This document shows, piece by piece, positions 13,893 to 22,064 of a stretch of 30,401 nt of DNA. This DNA comes from an uncultured Eubacteriales bacterium. GTDB taxonomy: Bacteria; Bacillota; Clostridia; Oscillospirales; Oscillospiraceae. The notes beneath the pieces were generated by a model. That model searched no databases and was not told the origin of the DNA. It worked only from the letters and a program-made list of their open reading frames with translations. A program made the translations under genes and the position numbers. Positions within the stretch are counted from its first letter, which is position 1. Each line of letters opens with the position of its first letter. The DNA lies in NCBI GenBank assembly GCA_900552475.1, contig USAC01000015.1, forward strand, positions 1 through 30,401, in the 5' to 3' direction.

Positions 13893-15128
13893 ATGGCAGA
13901 GCAAGTCAAGAAAAAGCCGGTGGATCCCAATTCCGCCAAGTACAAGCTCGGCAAGATCGCGGCCGACGCCTATGTCGACGCCATGGAGGCGAAGAAGCGC
14001 GGCGAGAAAGTGGCTTGGGTCTCCAGCAACTTCCCTGTGGAAATTCCCGAGACGATGGGCATCGCGACTGTCTATCCCGAGAACCAGGCGGCCGGAATTG
14101 CCGCCCGCGGCGCCGGTACCCGCATGTGCGAGGAGGCTGAGTCCGAGGGCTATTCCAACGATATCTGCGCCTACGCGCGTGTGTCGCTGGCCTATGCCAA
14201 GCTGAAGTCCTGTCCCGAGCAGGATGTGCCGATGCCGGACGTCCTGCTGTGCTGCAGCAACATCTGTTCCTGCATGATCAAGTGGTATGAGAACCTCGCC
14301 CGCGAGCTGAACATCCCCATGATCCTGCTCGACATTCCCTTTAACCCCGACTATGAGGTCTCCGACGCGGAGGTCGCGTATGTCACCGGCCAGTTCTGGG
14401 ACGCCGTGAAGCAGCTTGAGGAGATCACCGGCAAGAAGTGGTCCGACGAGCGCTTCAAGGAGGTCACGGGATTTAGCTGCCGCTCCAGCCGCGCGTGGCT
14501 GGCCGCGACGAGCTGCGCCAAGTATGTCCCGTCCCCGTTCAACGGCTTCGACCTGCTCAACCACATGGCCGTCATGGTCACGGCCCGCGGCAAGGCCAGC
14601 GCCGGCGAGGCGATGGAGACGCTGCTCAAGGAGTATGAGGACAACCACAAGAACGGCACCTCCACCTTCCGCACGGAGGAGAAGCACCGCATCATGTTCG
14701 AGGGTATCGCCTGCTGGCCCTACCTGCGCGCGACGTCCACGGGCCTGAAGTCCCGCGGCATCAACATGGTCACGACGATCTACGCCGACGCCTTCGGCTT
14801 CGACTACGACAGCTTCGACGGCATGATCCGCGCCTACTGCAAGGTGCCCAACGCCATCAACCTCGAGCTCTCCCGCGACAAGCGCATCAAGCTCTGCAAG
14901 GACAACCACGTCGAGGGCCTGCTGGTCCACACGAACCGTTCCTGCAAGCTCTGGAGCGGCTTCATGTATGAGATGAGCCGCCAGATCGGTGAGGCGTGCA
15001 ACATCCCCGTGGCCAGCTTCGACGGCGACCAGGCGGATCCGCGCAACTTCTCCGAGGCCCAGTACGACACCCGCGTCCAGGGCCTGACCGAAATTATGGA
15101 AGCCAACAAGGCCGCGAAAGGAGAGTAA
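13893..15128 (+). CDS. hadB: 2-hydroxyacyl-CoA dehydratase, alpha subunit (HadB/FldB type)
   Basis: Larger subunit of the oxygen-sensitive, radical-generating dehydratase that turns (R)-2-hydroxyacyl-CoA into 2-enoyl-CoA. The 411-residue protein has ASNFP-like VSSNFPVEIPETMG, YPENQAAGIAARG, NDICAYARV (Cys92), CCSNICSCMIKWYE (Cys120-127), SPFNGFDLLNHM, FEGIACWPYLR and the C-terminal NRSCKLWSGFMYE (Cys351) and FDGDQADPRNFSEAQYDTR. These cysteines can ligate the [4Fe-4S] cluster. Both HadB (leucine route) and FldB (aromatic route) share these motifs, so the substrate is not decided. It begins after AGGAGG and sits 3 bases before hadC. Confidence 0.92.
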   Translation: MAEQVKKKPVDPNSAKYKLGKIAADAYVDAMEAKKRGEKVAWVSSNFPVEIPETMGIATVYPENQAAGIAARGAGTRMCEEAESEGYSNDICAYARVSLAYAKLKSCPEQDVPMPDVLLCCSNICSCMIKWYENLARELNIPMILLDIPFNPDYEVSDAEVAYVTGQFWDAVKQLEEITGKKWSDERFKEVTGFSCRSSRAWLAATSCAKYVPSPFNGFDLLNHMAVMVTARGKASAGEAMETLLKEYEDNHKNGTSTFRTEEKHRIMFEGIACWPYLRATSTGLKSRGINMVTTIYADAFGFDYDSFDGMIRAYCKVPNAINLELSRDKRIKLCKDNHVEGLLVHTNRSCKLWSGFMYEMSRQIGEACNIPVASFDGDQADPRNFSEAQYDTRVQGLTEIMEANKAAKGE

Positions 15129-15131
15129 GTC

Positions 15132-16244
15132 ATGAATGAGATCCTGAAGAAAATGCACGAGGTGGCTGCCTCTCCCCGCGCACAGATGGACAAGTACCTC
15201 GCCGAGGGCAAGAAGATCGTCCTCTGCGCCCCGGTCTACACGCCGGAGGAGATCATCCACTCCATGGGCTTCGTTCCCATGGGCGCGTGGGGCGGCGATA
15301 TGGAGCTCAACCGCGCGAAGGAGTACTGTCCCGCGTTCCTGTGCGCCATCGTCCAGTCCCTGCTGGAGCTGGGTATCACCGGGGCCTTTGAGGGCGCGAG
15401 CGCTATCGTGATTCCGTCCCTGTGCGACACACTCAAGACCGTGGGCGAGAACTGGAAGTACGCGGTGCCATCCATCCCGTTCATCCCCATGACCTATCCC
15501 CAGAACCGCAAGCCCGCCTACGGCGTGGCCTATACCAAGGCCGGCTACGAGCGCGTGATCCGCGACCTCGAGAAGCTCGGCGGCACATTCTCCAACGAGA
15601 AGCTTGCCGCTTCCAATGCTGTCTATAACCGCCACAACGCCGCCATGCGCAAGATCGACGCGCTGCTGGCCGTCCACCCGGAGATCACCGCCGCCCAGCG
15701 CAGCGACATCTTCAAGAGCGCGTTCTTCATGACCAAGGAGGAGCATACCGAGCTGGTTGAGGCGCTCATCGCGAAGCTCGAGGCGCAGCCGGCTGCCGCC
15801 GAGAAGCTCCCGATCGTCATCTCCGGCATCCTGACCGACGCCCCCGCCCTGAACGCCATCATCGACGAGATGGGCATGCACATCGTGGCCGACGACGTGG
15901 CCGCGCAGTCCCGCCAGTATCGCACCGACGTCCCCGCCGGGGACGACGCGCTGCAGGCCCTCGCCGACAAGTTCGCCGCGATGGACAACTGCTCCGTGCT
16001 GTACAACCAGGATAAGCCCCGCGTCAAGTGGATCGTCGACACCGCCAAGGAGCGCGGCGCGAAGGGCGTGCTCGTGGTACTGACGAAGTTCTGCGACCCC
16101 GAGGAGTTCGACTATGTCATGATCAAGAAGGCCTGCGAGGCCGCGGGCATTCCCCTGACGCTCGTCGAGGTTGACCGCCAGATGGTCCAGTTCGAGCAGG
16201 TGCGCACGAACCTCGAGACCTTCCGCGATCTGCTGATGATGTAA
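15132..16244 (+). CDS. hadC: 2-hydroxyacyl-CoA dehydratase, beta subunit (HadC/FldC type)
   Basis: The smaller dehydratase subunit, 370 residues. It carries YTPEEIIHSMGFVPMGAWGG, EYCPAFLCAIVQS (Cys66, Cys71), IPSLCDTLK (Cys98), YPQNRK and the C-terminal KFCDPEEFDY (Cys321). The last is the typical third or fourth cluster ligand, and the YTPEE start and KFCDPEE motif are diagnostic of the family. Only 3 bases separate it from hadB and its Shine-Dalgarno site (AAAGGAG) lies inside the end of hadB, so the two subunits should be made in step. Confidence 0.92.
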   Translation: MNEILKKMHEVAASPRAQMDKYLAEGKKIVLCAPVYTPEEIIHSMGFVPMGAWGGDMELNRAKEYCPAFLCAIVQSLLELGITGAFEGASAIVIPSLCDTLKTVGENWKYAVPSIPFIPMTYPQNRKPAYGVAYTKAGYERVIRDLEKLGGTFSNEKLAASNAVYNRHNAAMRKIDALLAVHPEITAAQRSDIFKSAFFMTKEEHTELVEALIAKLEAQPAAAEKLPIVISGILTDAPALNAIIDEMGMHIVADDVAAQSRQYRTDVPAGDDALQALADKFAAMDNCSVLYNQDKPRVKWIVDTAKERGAKGVLVVLTKFCDPEEFDYVMIKKACEAAGIPLTLVEVDRQMVQFEQVRTNLETFRDLLMM

Positions 16245-16285
16245 ACCAATCCCCACCGAGGATAGAAATATTAGGAGGATAACTT

Positions 16286-17530
16286 ATGAGTGAAGTGAAA
16301 CGTCCCCTTGAGGGCGTGAAGGTCGTCGAGCTGGCTACCTTCATCGCCGCCCCCTGCTGCGCCCGCTTTCTGGCGGATCTGGGCGCCGAGGTCATCAAGG
16401 TTGAGGCCCCTGCGGGCGATCCCCTGCGCTACACGGCCGTGAACGAGGGCCGTCCGCAGGATCAGAAGGAGAACACCTCTTACGATCTGGAGAACGCCGG
16501 CAAGACCTGCGTCTGCCTGAACACCAAGACGGCCGCCGGCCGCGAGGCGCTGGAAAAGCTCATCGCCGGCGCGGACATCTTCATCACCAACTGGCGTCAG
16601 AACCCCCTGAAGAAGGCGGCTCTCGACTATGACACACTGCACGCGAAATACCCCAAGCTGGTCTACGGCTTCGTCTCCGGCTACGGCGAGAAGGGCCCCG
16701 ACAAGGATCTGCCGGGCTTCGACTTCACGGCGTTCTTCGCCCGCGGCGGCGTGCTGGGTACCCTGTTCGACAAGGACTCCCTGCCCATGCTGACCATCGC
16801 CGGCTTCGGCGACCATCAGGTCGGTATGTATCTGGCCTCCGGTGTGCTGGCGGCCCTGTACCGCGCCCGTGAGACGGGTATCGGCGACCGCGTCGTCGTC
16901 TCCCTGTTCCACAGCGCCATCTGGGACGTCTCCCTGATCCTGCAGGCCAGCCAGTACGGCGACCCCACCACGCAGTATCCTCTCTCCCGCCGCACGCTGC
17001 CGAACCCGCTGGTTGTGGCGCATAAGACGAAGGACGGCAAGTGGCTGCAGATCGCCATGCCGCAGTACAACCGCCACTATCCCATTTTCATGCGCGCCAT
17101 CGGCCACCCCGAGCTGGCCGAGGATCCGCGCTACTATCCCCAGACGAACCTGCAGGCCAACATCGAGGAGTTCTATGACTTCCTCGTCAAGGAGATGGCC
17201 AGCCGCACGCTCGACGAGTGGTGCAAGCTGATGGACGCGAACGACCTGCCCTACGCGGTCGCGCAGACGTGGGATCAGCTCCTCGTCGACAAGCAGGCCT
17301 GGGCCTCCGGCTGCTTCTACGAGATGGAGTACCCCAACGGCGCCAAGCGCACGATGGTGCGTCCTCCCGTCATCTTCGAGGAGACGGAGCTGCCCCCCTA
17401 CAACCGCGGGCCGTATCTCGGCGAGCAGACCGAGATCATCCTGAAGAAGCTGGGCTACACCGACGAGCAGGTGGCCGCGATGATCGCCGCCGGCGAGGCG
17501 CAGCCCATGGACCCCGCACTGAAGGACTGA
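16286..17530 (+). CDS. hadA: Family III CoA-transferase for 2-hydroxyacids (HadA/FldA type)
   Basis: Transfers CoA between an acyl- or enoyl-CoA and a 2-hydroxyacid, preparing the dehydratase substrate. The 414-residue protein is a family III (CaiB/formyl-CoA transferase) enzyme: VVELATFIAAPCCARFLADLGAEVIKVE at the N-terminus, PGFDFTAFFARGG with the expected catalytic Asp146, and GFGDHQVGMYLASGVLAALYRARETG. Length is normal. Its Shine-Dalgarno site AGGAGG is 7 bases from the ATG. A large stem-loop and a direct repeat lie in the 114-base gap that follows. The CoA donor and acceptor specificity cannot be read from the sequence. Confidence 0.92.
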   Translation: MSEVKRPLEGVKVVELATFIAAPCCARFLADLGAEVIKVEAPAGDPLRYTAVNEGRPQDQKENTSYDLENAGKTCVCLNTKTAAGREALEKLIAGADIFITNWRQNPLKKAALDYDTLHAKYPKLVYGFVSGYGEKGPDKDLPGFDFTAFFARGGVLGTLFDKDSLPMLTIAGFGDHQVGMYLASGVLAALYRARETGIGDRVVVSLFHSAIWDVSLILQASQYGDPTTQYPLSRRTLPNPLVVAHKTKDGKWLQIAMPQYNRHYPIFMRAIGHPELAEDPRYYPQTNLQANIEEFYDFLVKEMASRTLDEWCKLMDANDLPYAVAQTWDQLLVDKQAWASGCFYEMEYPNGAKRTMVRPPVIFEETELPPYNRGPYLGEQTEIILKKLGYTDEQVAAMIAAGEAQPMDPALKD

Positions 17531-17555
17531 GACCCCACGTGCACGGGCGCGTATT

Positions 17556-17618
17556 TTGAGGAATATTTGAGGAATTAGAAAGGATCCCCGGGCCGGGCGG
17601 GCATATCCCGGCCCGGGG
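17556..17618 (+). other. Direct repeat and 12-bp stem-loop between hadA and ldhA
   Basis: The 114-base gap holds TTGAGGAAT twice, 11 bases apart (17556-17564 and 17567-17575), and then CCCCGGGCCGGG pairing with CCCGGCCCGGGG (17586-17597 and 17607-17618, 9-base loop). No U-run follows, so the stem is more likely a message-processing or stability element that separates ldhA expression from hadA than a terminator. The repeat could be a protein-binding site. Confidence 0.5.
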
Positions 17619-17644
17619 CAGAGCTGAAAGGAGAAAAAGGAACC

Positions 17645-18646
17645 ATGAAGATCGCTGCATATGAAGTGAGACCCGACGAGAAGCCTGTCATCGAAAGACT
17701 TTGCAAGCAGTATGACATCGAGCTGGTATCCACCCCCGCGAATCTGGACAAGACCACGGCCAGCATGGCCGCCGGCTGTGACGGCGTGACCACCCTCGGC
17801 CAGAGCGACTACTGCAACGAGGTGCTCGACGAGCTGAAGGGCTACGGCGTCAAGGTGCTGGCGAGCCGCTGCGTGGGCTACAACCACATGAACTGTGACT
17901 ACGCCCGCTCCCTGGGCTTCCGCCTGTGCAACGGCGCCTACGCCCCCAACGGCGTTGCCGAGTACACCGTGATGGCCATTCTGATGTGCATCCGCAAGTA
18001 CAAGAAGGCACTCTACAACACCAATGACAACGATTTCACCCTGAAGGGCAAGATGGGCCGCGAGCTGCGTACCATGACCGTCGGCGTCATGGGTACCGGC
18101 AAGATCGGCTTTACCGTCATCAAGTGCCTGTCCGGCTTCGGCTGCCGTATTCTGGCCAACGACGTCTATGAGAACGACGCCGTCCGCCAGTACGCCGAGT
18201 ATGTGGATCTGGATACGCTGTATCGCGAGTCCGACATCATCACGATCCACACCCCGCTGCTGCCCAGCACGACCGGCATGATCAACAAGGAAGCCATCGC
18301 CAAGATGAAGGACGGCGTGGTCTTCATCGACAACGCCCGTGGCGAGCTCGTCGACATCGACGCGATCACCGAGGCCGTTGAGAGCGGCAAGTTCTCCGCC
18401 CTGTTCATGGATGCCTTCCCCGGCGAGACCGGCATCATCCATGTTCCCCACAACGAGGACATCATTCACACCCCCGGCATGCCCTACTTCAAGCTGAAGT
18501 ACCTGCGCTCCTTCGTGAACGTCTACCACACCCCGCACATGGCGTTCTTCACCGAGGAGGCCGCCGAGCAGATGGCCGAGTGCGGCGTGAACAGCATCTA
18601 CGAGATTCTGACCGACGGCAAGTCCAGCCACGAGATTCCCTGCTGA
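17645..18646 (+). CDS. ldhA: D-2-hydroxyacid dehydrogenase (2-oxoacid reductase)
   Basis: Reduces the 2-oxoacid made by transamination to the (R)-2-hydroxyacid that enters the dehydratase route. The 333-residue protein belongs to the D-lactate/D-2-hydroxyisocaproate dehydrogenase family: ASRCVGYNHM near 73-82, GTGKIG at 150-155 followed by Asp173 (favouring NAD over NADP), HTPLLPST, NARGELVD with catalytic Arg232, Glu261 29 residues later, and TPHMAFFT with catalytic His298. Length and motif spacing fit. Neighbours and family point to the Stickland reductive branch as in Clostridioides difficile ldhA; the side-chain preference is not known. Its Shine-Dalgarno site is AAAGGAG. Confidence 0.92.
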   Translation: MKIAAYEVRPDEKPVIERLCKQYDIELVSTPANLDKTTASMAAGCDGVTTLGQSDYCNEVLDELKGYGVKVLASRCVGYNHMNCDYARSLGFRLCNGAYAPNGVAEYTVMAILMCIRKYKKALYNTNDNDFTLKGKMGRELRTMTVGVMGTGKIGFTVIKCLSGFGCRILANDVYENDAVRQYAEYVDLDTLYRESDIITIHTPLLPSTTGMINKEAIAKMKDGVVFIDNARGELVDIDAITEAVESGKFSALFMDAFPGETGIIHVPHNEDIIHTPGMPYFKLKYLRSFVNVYHTPHMAFFTEEAAEQMAECGVNSIYEILTDGKSSHEIPC

Positions 18647-18686
18647 ACGAAGCCGCGGTTTGAACAGATAAAACAGGAGGAAAAGT

Positions 18687-19826
18687 ATGATTTTCGACGC
18701 AAAGCATGAAATGATCCGTAAGCTCGTGCGCCAGTTCGCTGAGACGGAACTGACGACCGAGGTGCTCGACCGTGTCGAGGAAACGGGCGAGTTCCCCGAG
18801 GAGATCGTGGAAAAGATGGCCAAGTGCGGCTTTCTGGGTCTGAAGATTCCCCGTGAATACGGCGGCGCAGGCGCGGACACGCTGGCCTATGTGATTATGA
18901 TCGAGGAGATCGCCCGCGTTTCCGCGGTGGCGAGCCTCTATGCCAACACCCCCAACTCCCTCGGCGGCGGCCCCCTGATGCAGGCCGGCACCAAGGAGCA
19001 GCTCGAGAAGTATCTCGTGCCCGCCGTGCAGAACAAGATCAAGATCGTCTTCGCGCTGACCGAGCCGGGCGCCGGCTCCGACGCGGGCAGCATGGTCACC
19101 ACCGCCACGAAGGACGGCGACTACTACGTCCTCAATGGCCGTAAGTGCTTTATCTCCGGCGCTCCCATCGCCGACTACTGCATCGTCTATGCCAAGACCG
19201 ACATGACCAAGGGCAACAAGGGCATCTCCGCCTTCGTCGTCGACATGAAGGCCCCCGGTATCTCCTGCGGTAAGCACGAGGCGAAGATGGGCATCGTCGG
19301 CTATCCCACCAGCGACGTGGTGCTCGAGGACGTCCGCGTCCACAAGAGCGACATGCTCGGCAAGGAGAACATGGGCTTCATCAACGCGATGAAGACGCTC
19401 GACGGCGGCCGTCTGGGTGTTTCCGCCCAGTCCATCGGCGTCGCGCAGGGCTGCCTCGATGAGGCCATCAAGTACTCCAAGGAGCGCGTCCAGTTCGGCA
19501 AGCCCATCTGCAAGAACCAGGCGATTGCCTTCATGATCGCCGACATGGCGACGAAGCTGACCGCCGCCAAGGAGCTGGTGTACCTCGCCGCTCAGATGAA
19601 GGACAAGAATGATCCCAAGGCCTCCATGTACTGCTCTATGGCCAAGTACTATGCCTCCGAGACGTGCAACGAGATTGCGGCCAAGGCTGTCCAGATCCAC
19701 GGCGGCTACGGCTTCATCAAGGAGTATCCCGTGGAGCGCAAGTACCGCGACTGCCGCGTGTTCACCATCTATGAGGGCACCTCTCAGGTCCAGCAGATGG
19801 TCATCTCCGGCAATTTGCTGAAGTGA
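18687..19826 (+). CDS. acdB: Acyl-CoA dehydrogenase (enoyl-CoA reductase of the had pathway)
   Basis: FAD enzyme that in this setting reduces the 2-enoyl-CoA to the saturated acyl-CoA, taking electrons through EtfAB. The 379-residue protein shows FAL/VFALTEPGAGSDAGS near residue 112, KCFISGAP, FGKPICKNQAIAFMIADM, QIHGGYGF and the C-terminal YEGTSQVQQM, where Glu363 is in the position of the catalytic base of butyryl-CoA and short-chain dehydrogenases. Length is typical. It lies 22 bases before etfB, as in C. difficile acdB-etfBA. The protein may form an electron-bifurcating complex with EtfAB that also reduces ferredoxin, but that is inference. Confidence 0.92.
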   Translation: MIFDAKHEMIRKLVRQFAETELTTEVLDRVEETGEFPEEIVEKMAKCGFLGLKIPREYGGAGADTLAYVIMIEEIARVSAVASLYANTPNSLGGGPLMQAGTKEQLEKYLVPAVQNKIKIVFALTEPGAGSDAGSMVTTATKDGDYYVLNGRKCFISGAPIADYCIVYAKTDMTKGNKGISAFVVDMKAPGISCGKHEAKMGIVGYPTSDVVLEDVRVHKSDMLGKENMGFINAMKTLDGGRLGVSAQSIGVAQGCLDEAIKYSKERVQFGKPICKNQAIAFMIADMATKLTAAKELVYLAAQMKDKNDPKASMYCSMAKYYASETCNEIAAKAVQIHGGYGFIKEYPVERKYRDCRVFTIYEGTSQVQQMVISGNLLK

Positions 19827-19848
19827 GCGGAAAGGAGCGATTGAGAAT

Positions 19849-20649
19849 ATGAAAATCATTGTGTGTGTCAAGCAGGTCCCCGATACGTCCGGCAAGGTCG
19901 CCGTCAATCCCGACGGCACCCTCGACCGCGCCTCGATGCAGACCATCATCAACCCCGACGATATGAACGCCGTTGAGGCCGCGCTGGCCCTGAAGGATCA
20001 GCTGGGCTGCCCCGTCATCGCCGTGTCCATGGGCCCGCCGCCGGCGGCCGCCATGCTGCTCGAGCTGAAGGCCATGGGCGTTGACCGCGGCGTGCTGGTG
20101 TCCGCCCGTGAGTTCGGCGGCTCCGATACGTTCGCGACGTCCCAGATCCTGGCCGCGGCCATCAAGAACATCGGCGTCGACGCCGACGATATCATCTTCT
20201 GCGGCCGTCAGGCCATCGACGGTGATACCGCGCAGGTCGGTCCCCAGATCGCCGAGAAGCTGGACCTGCCCCAGGTCTCCTATGTGGCCGACATCAAGAA
20301 GGACGGCAACACCATCACCGTCAAGCGCATGCTTGAGGACGGCTATATGACCGTCGCCGTGCAGACGCCCTGCCTGCTGACGTGCATCAAGGAGCTCAAC
20401 GAGCCCCGCTATATGTCCATCCGCGGCATTCTGGACTGCGACAAGGAGCCGATCGAGATTCTGGACTACAACGCCCTGAAGGACGATCCCCTGATCGAGG
20501 TCGATACCATCGGCCTGAAGGGTTCTCCCACCAACATCTATAAGAGCTTTACGCCTCCCCAGAAGGGCGTGGGCATGATGCTCGAGGGCGACGGCAAGGA
20601 CGCCGTGGATCAGCTCTTCGGCATCCTCACCGCCAAGCACATCATCTGA
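19849..20649 (+). CDS. etfB: Electron transfer flavoprotein, beta subunit
   Basis: A 266-residue EtfB with MKIIVCVKQVPDTSGKV at the start, NPDDMNAVEAAL, the central CGRQAIDGDTAQVGPQIAE segment and the C-terminal hook region. The GRQAIDGDTAQVG sequence is the form found in clostridial EtfB that pair with butyryl- or caffeyl-CoA type dehydrogenases and bind FAD in the NADH-oxidising site. This is consistent with, but does not prove, flavin-based electron bifurcation. It is followed 17 bases later by etfA, and the pair shares the operon with acdB. Confidence 0.93.
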   Translation: MKIIVCVKQVPDTSGKVAVNPDGTLDRASMQTIINPDDMNAVEAALALKDQLGCPVIAVSMGPPPAAAMLLELKAMGVDRGVLVSAREFGGSDTFATSQILAAAIKNIGVDADDIIFCGRQAIDGDTAQVGPQIAEKLDLPQVSYVADIKKDGNTITVKRMLEDGYMTVAVQTPCLLTCIKELNEPRYMSIRGILDCDKEPIEILDYNALKDDPLIEVDTIGLKGSPTNIYKSFTPPQKGVGMMLEGDGKDAVDQLFGILTAKHII

Positions 20650-20666
20650 GAAGGGAGAAACGAAAC

Positions 20667-21779
20667 ATGTCTACTTTTATGAACACGGATCCCAAGGCCT
20701 TCTCCGGCGTGTGGGTATTTTGTGAGCAGCGTCAGGGCAAGATGATGCCCACCACCTTTGAGCTGATTTCCGAGGGTCGCAAGCTGGCCGATGAGCTGGG
20801 CGTGGAGCTCGGCGGCATCCTGCTCGGCGACAACGTCGACGGCATCGCCAAGGAACTCGGCGGCTACGGCGCGGACAAGGTGTATGTCTACAACAGCCCC
20901 CTGCTGAAGGACTTCACAACCGACGCCTATACCAAGGTCATCTCCGACGCCGTGCAGGAGTTCCATCCCGAGATCCTGCTCTTCGGCGCGAGCCACATCG
21001 GCCGTGATCTGGCGCCCCGCTGCGCCGCCCGTCTGCACACGGGCCTGTGCGCCGACTGCACCCACCTCGACGTGGATCTGAACGGCTATATCAACTTCCT
21101 GCGTACCGGCTCTTCGCTGGACGTGGATAAGATCAACTTCCAGACGAAGATGTTCGACGTCAGCACGAACCTGAAGATGACCCGTCCGGCCTTCGGCGGT
21201 CACCTGATGGCGACGATTGTCTGCCCGCGCTTCCGCCCCGCTATGGCGACGGTGCGCCCCGGCGTGATGAAGAAGCGCGAGTTCGACGCCGCGAAGGCCG
21301 CGAAGGTCGAGATTCTGCACCCCGCGTTTGAGCTGGCTGAGAGCGATGTCCACACCAAGGTGCTCGAGATCGTCAAGGCCACCCGCGCCATGGTCGACCT
21401 GACCGGCGCTGAGGTCGTCGTTTCCGTCGGCCGCGGTATCGCCAAGGACGTTGAGAAGGGCATTGCCCTCGCCACCGAGCTCGCCGAGCTCATGGGCGGC
21501 GTCGTGGGCGCTTCCCGTGCCGTCGTGGACGCGGGCTGGCTGACGGCTGACCATCAGGTCGGTCAGACCGGTAAGACGGTCCATCCCCGCATCTATGTCG
21601 CCCTCGGTATCTCCGGCGCCATCCAGCACAAGGCCGGCATGCAGGATTCCGAGTGCATCATTGCCGTGAACAAGAGCGACGTCGCTCCCATCTTCGAGGT
21701 GGCGGATTACGGCATCTGCGGCGATCTGTTCAAGATCGTGCCGCTCATGATCGATGAGATGAAGGCTCTGAAGGGCTAA
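20667..21779 (+). CDS. etfA: Electron transfer flavoprotein, alpha subunit
   Basis: A 370-residue EtfA. The C-terminal FAD domain is clear: GASRAVVDAGWLTADHQVGQTGKTVHP and YVALGISGAIQHKAGMQDSECIIAVNKSDVAPIFEVADYGICGD are the signature of the family. The N-terminal half carries GVWVFCEQRQGKMMPTTFELISEGRKLADELG. It does not have the extra ferredoxin-like N-terminal domain found in some (CarE-like) EtfA proteins. It is the last gene of the had operon, closed by a terminator 46 bases later. Confidence 0.94.
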   Translation: MSTFMNTDPKAFSGVWVFCEQRQGKMMPTTFELISEGRKLADELGVELGGILLGDNVDGIAKELGGYGADKVYVYNSPLLKDFTTDAYTKVISDAVQEFHPEILLFGASHIGRDLAPRCAARLHTGLCADCTHLDVDLNGYINFLRTGSSLDVDKINFQTKMFDVSTNLKMTRPAFGGHLMATIVCPRFRPAMATVRPGVMKKREFDAAKAAKVEILHPAFELAESDVHTKVLEIVKATRAMVDLTGAEVVVSVGRGIAKDVEKGIALATELAELMGGVVGASRAVVDAGWLTADHQVGQTGKTVHPRIYVALGISGAIQHKAGMQDSECIIAVNKSDVAPIFEVADYGICGDLFKIVPLMIDEMKALKG

Positions 21780-21824
21780 GAGCCGACGTTCTCATAGAGG
21801 GTAGAAGGAGAAAGGTTTGGTGAG

Positions 21825-21896
21825 CACTCCCCCTGTGGAGGCGGCAGCGGCATTCGGCCGCCGCCCGCCGCGCAGGGGGAGTGTTCGTTTATTTTA
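21825..21896 (+). terminator. Terminator of the had operon
   Basis: CACTCCCCCTG (21825-21835) pairs with CAGGGGGAGTG (21873-21883), 11 bp perfect, around a large GC-rich loop that can fold further (GCGGC/GCCGC). It is followed by TTCGTTTATTTTA. This ends the operon 46 bases after etfA. Confidence 0.8.
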
Positions 21897-21926
21897 CGGC
21901 TCGGATCGCGGCAGAATTGGGAATGT

Positions 21927-21953
21927 TTGACGGATTTGTAGAAAATTGACGGA
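21927..21953 (+). repeat. Short direct repeat upstream of the permease operon
   Basis: TTGACGGA occurs at 21927-21934 and 21946-21953, 19 bases apart, in an AT-rich stretch between the had terminator and the next promoter. The copies resemble -35 boxes, but no -10 box lies at the right distance. They may be regulator half-sites placed two helical turns apart. Confidence 0.35.
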
Positions 21954-21986
21954 AAATACGGGTGGAATACTGGTGAAAAACACGTC

Positions 21987-22015
21987 TTGACTTTTGGCAT
22001 TTAAAGTCTTATACT
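21987..22015 (+). promoter_or_regulatory. Promoter of the leader-permease-amidohydrolase operon
   Basis: TTGACT (21987-21992), 17 bases, TATACT (22010-22015). The start would be near 22022, 43 bases before the leader peptide ATG. An inverted repeat TTAG-N6-CTAA (22015-22028) overlaps the -10 end and start point and is a possible operator. Confidence 0.82.
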
Positions 22016-22064
22016 TAGACCAACCTAAAACAAACAGCCGGTGAGCGGCGGAAAGGAGACAGCC

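Noticed and set aside
13893..16244. Lactyl-CoA or 2-hydroxyglutaryl-CoA dehydratase
   Set aside because: Those pathways normally come with family I CoA-transferases and different neighbours; here a family III CoA-transferase and a D-2-hydroxyacid dehydrogenase point to the had/fld type.
13584..18880. Two minus-strand ORFs of 890 and 869 codons opposite the had operon
   Set aside because: They overlap seven recognised plus-strand genes and only reflect strong codon bias (few stops in the reverse frame of GC-rich, highly expressed genes).
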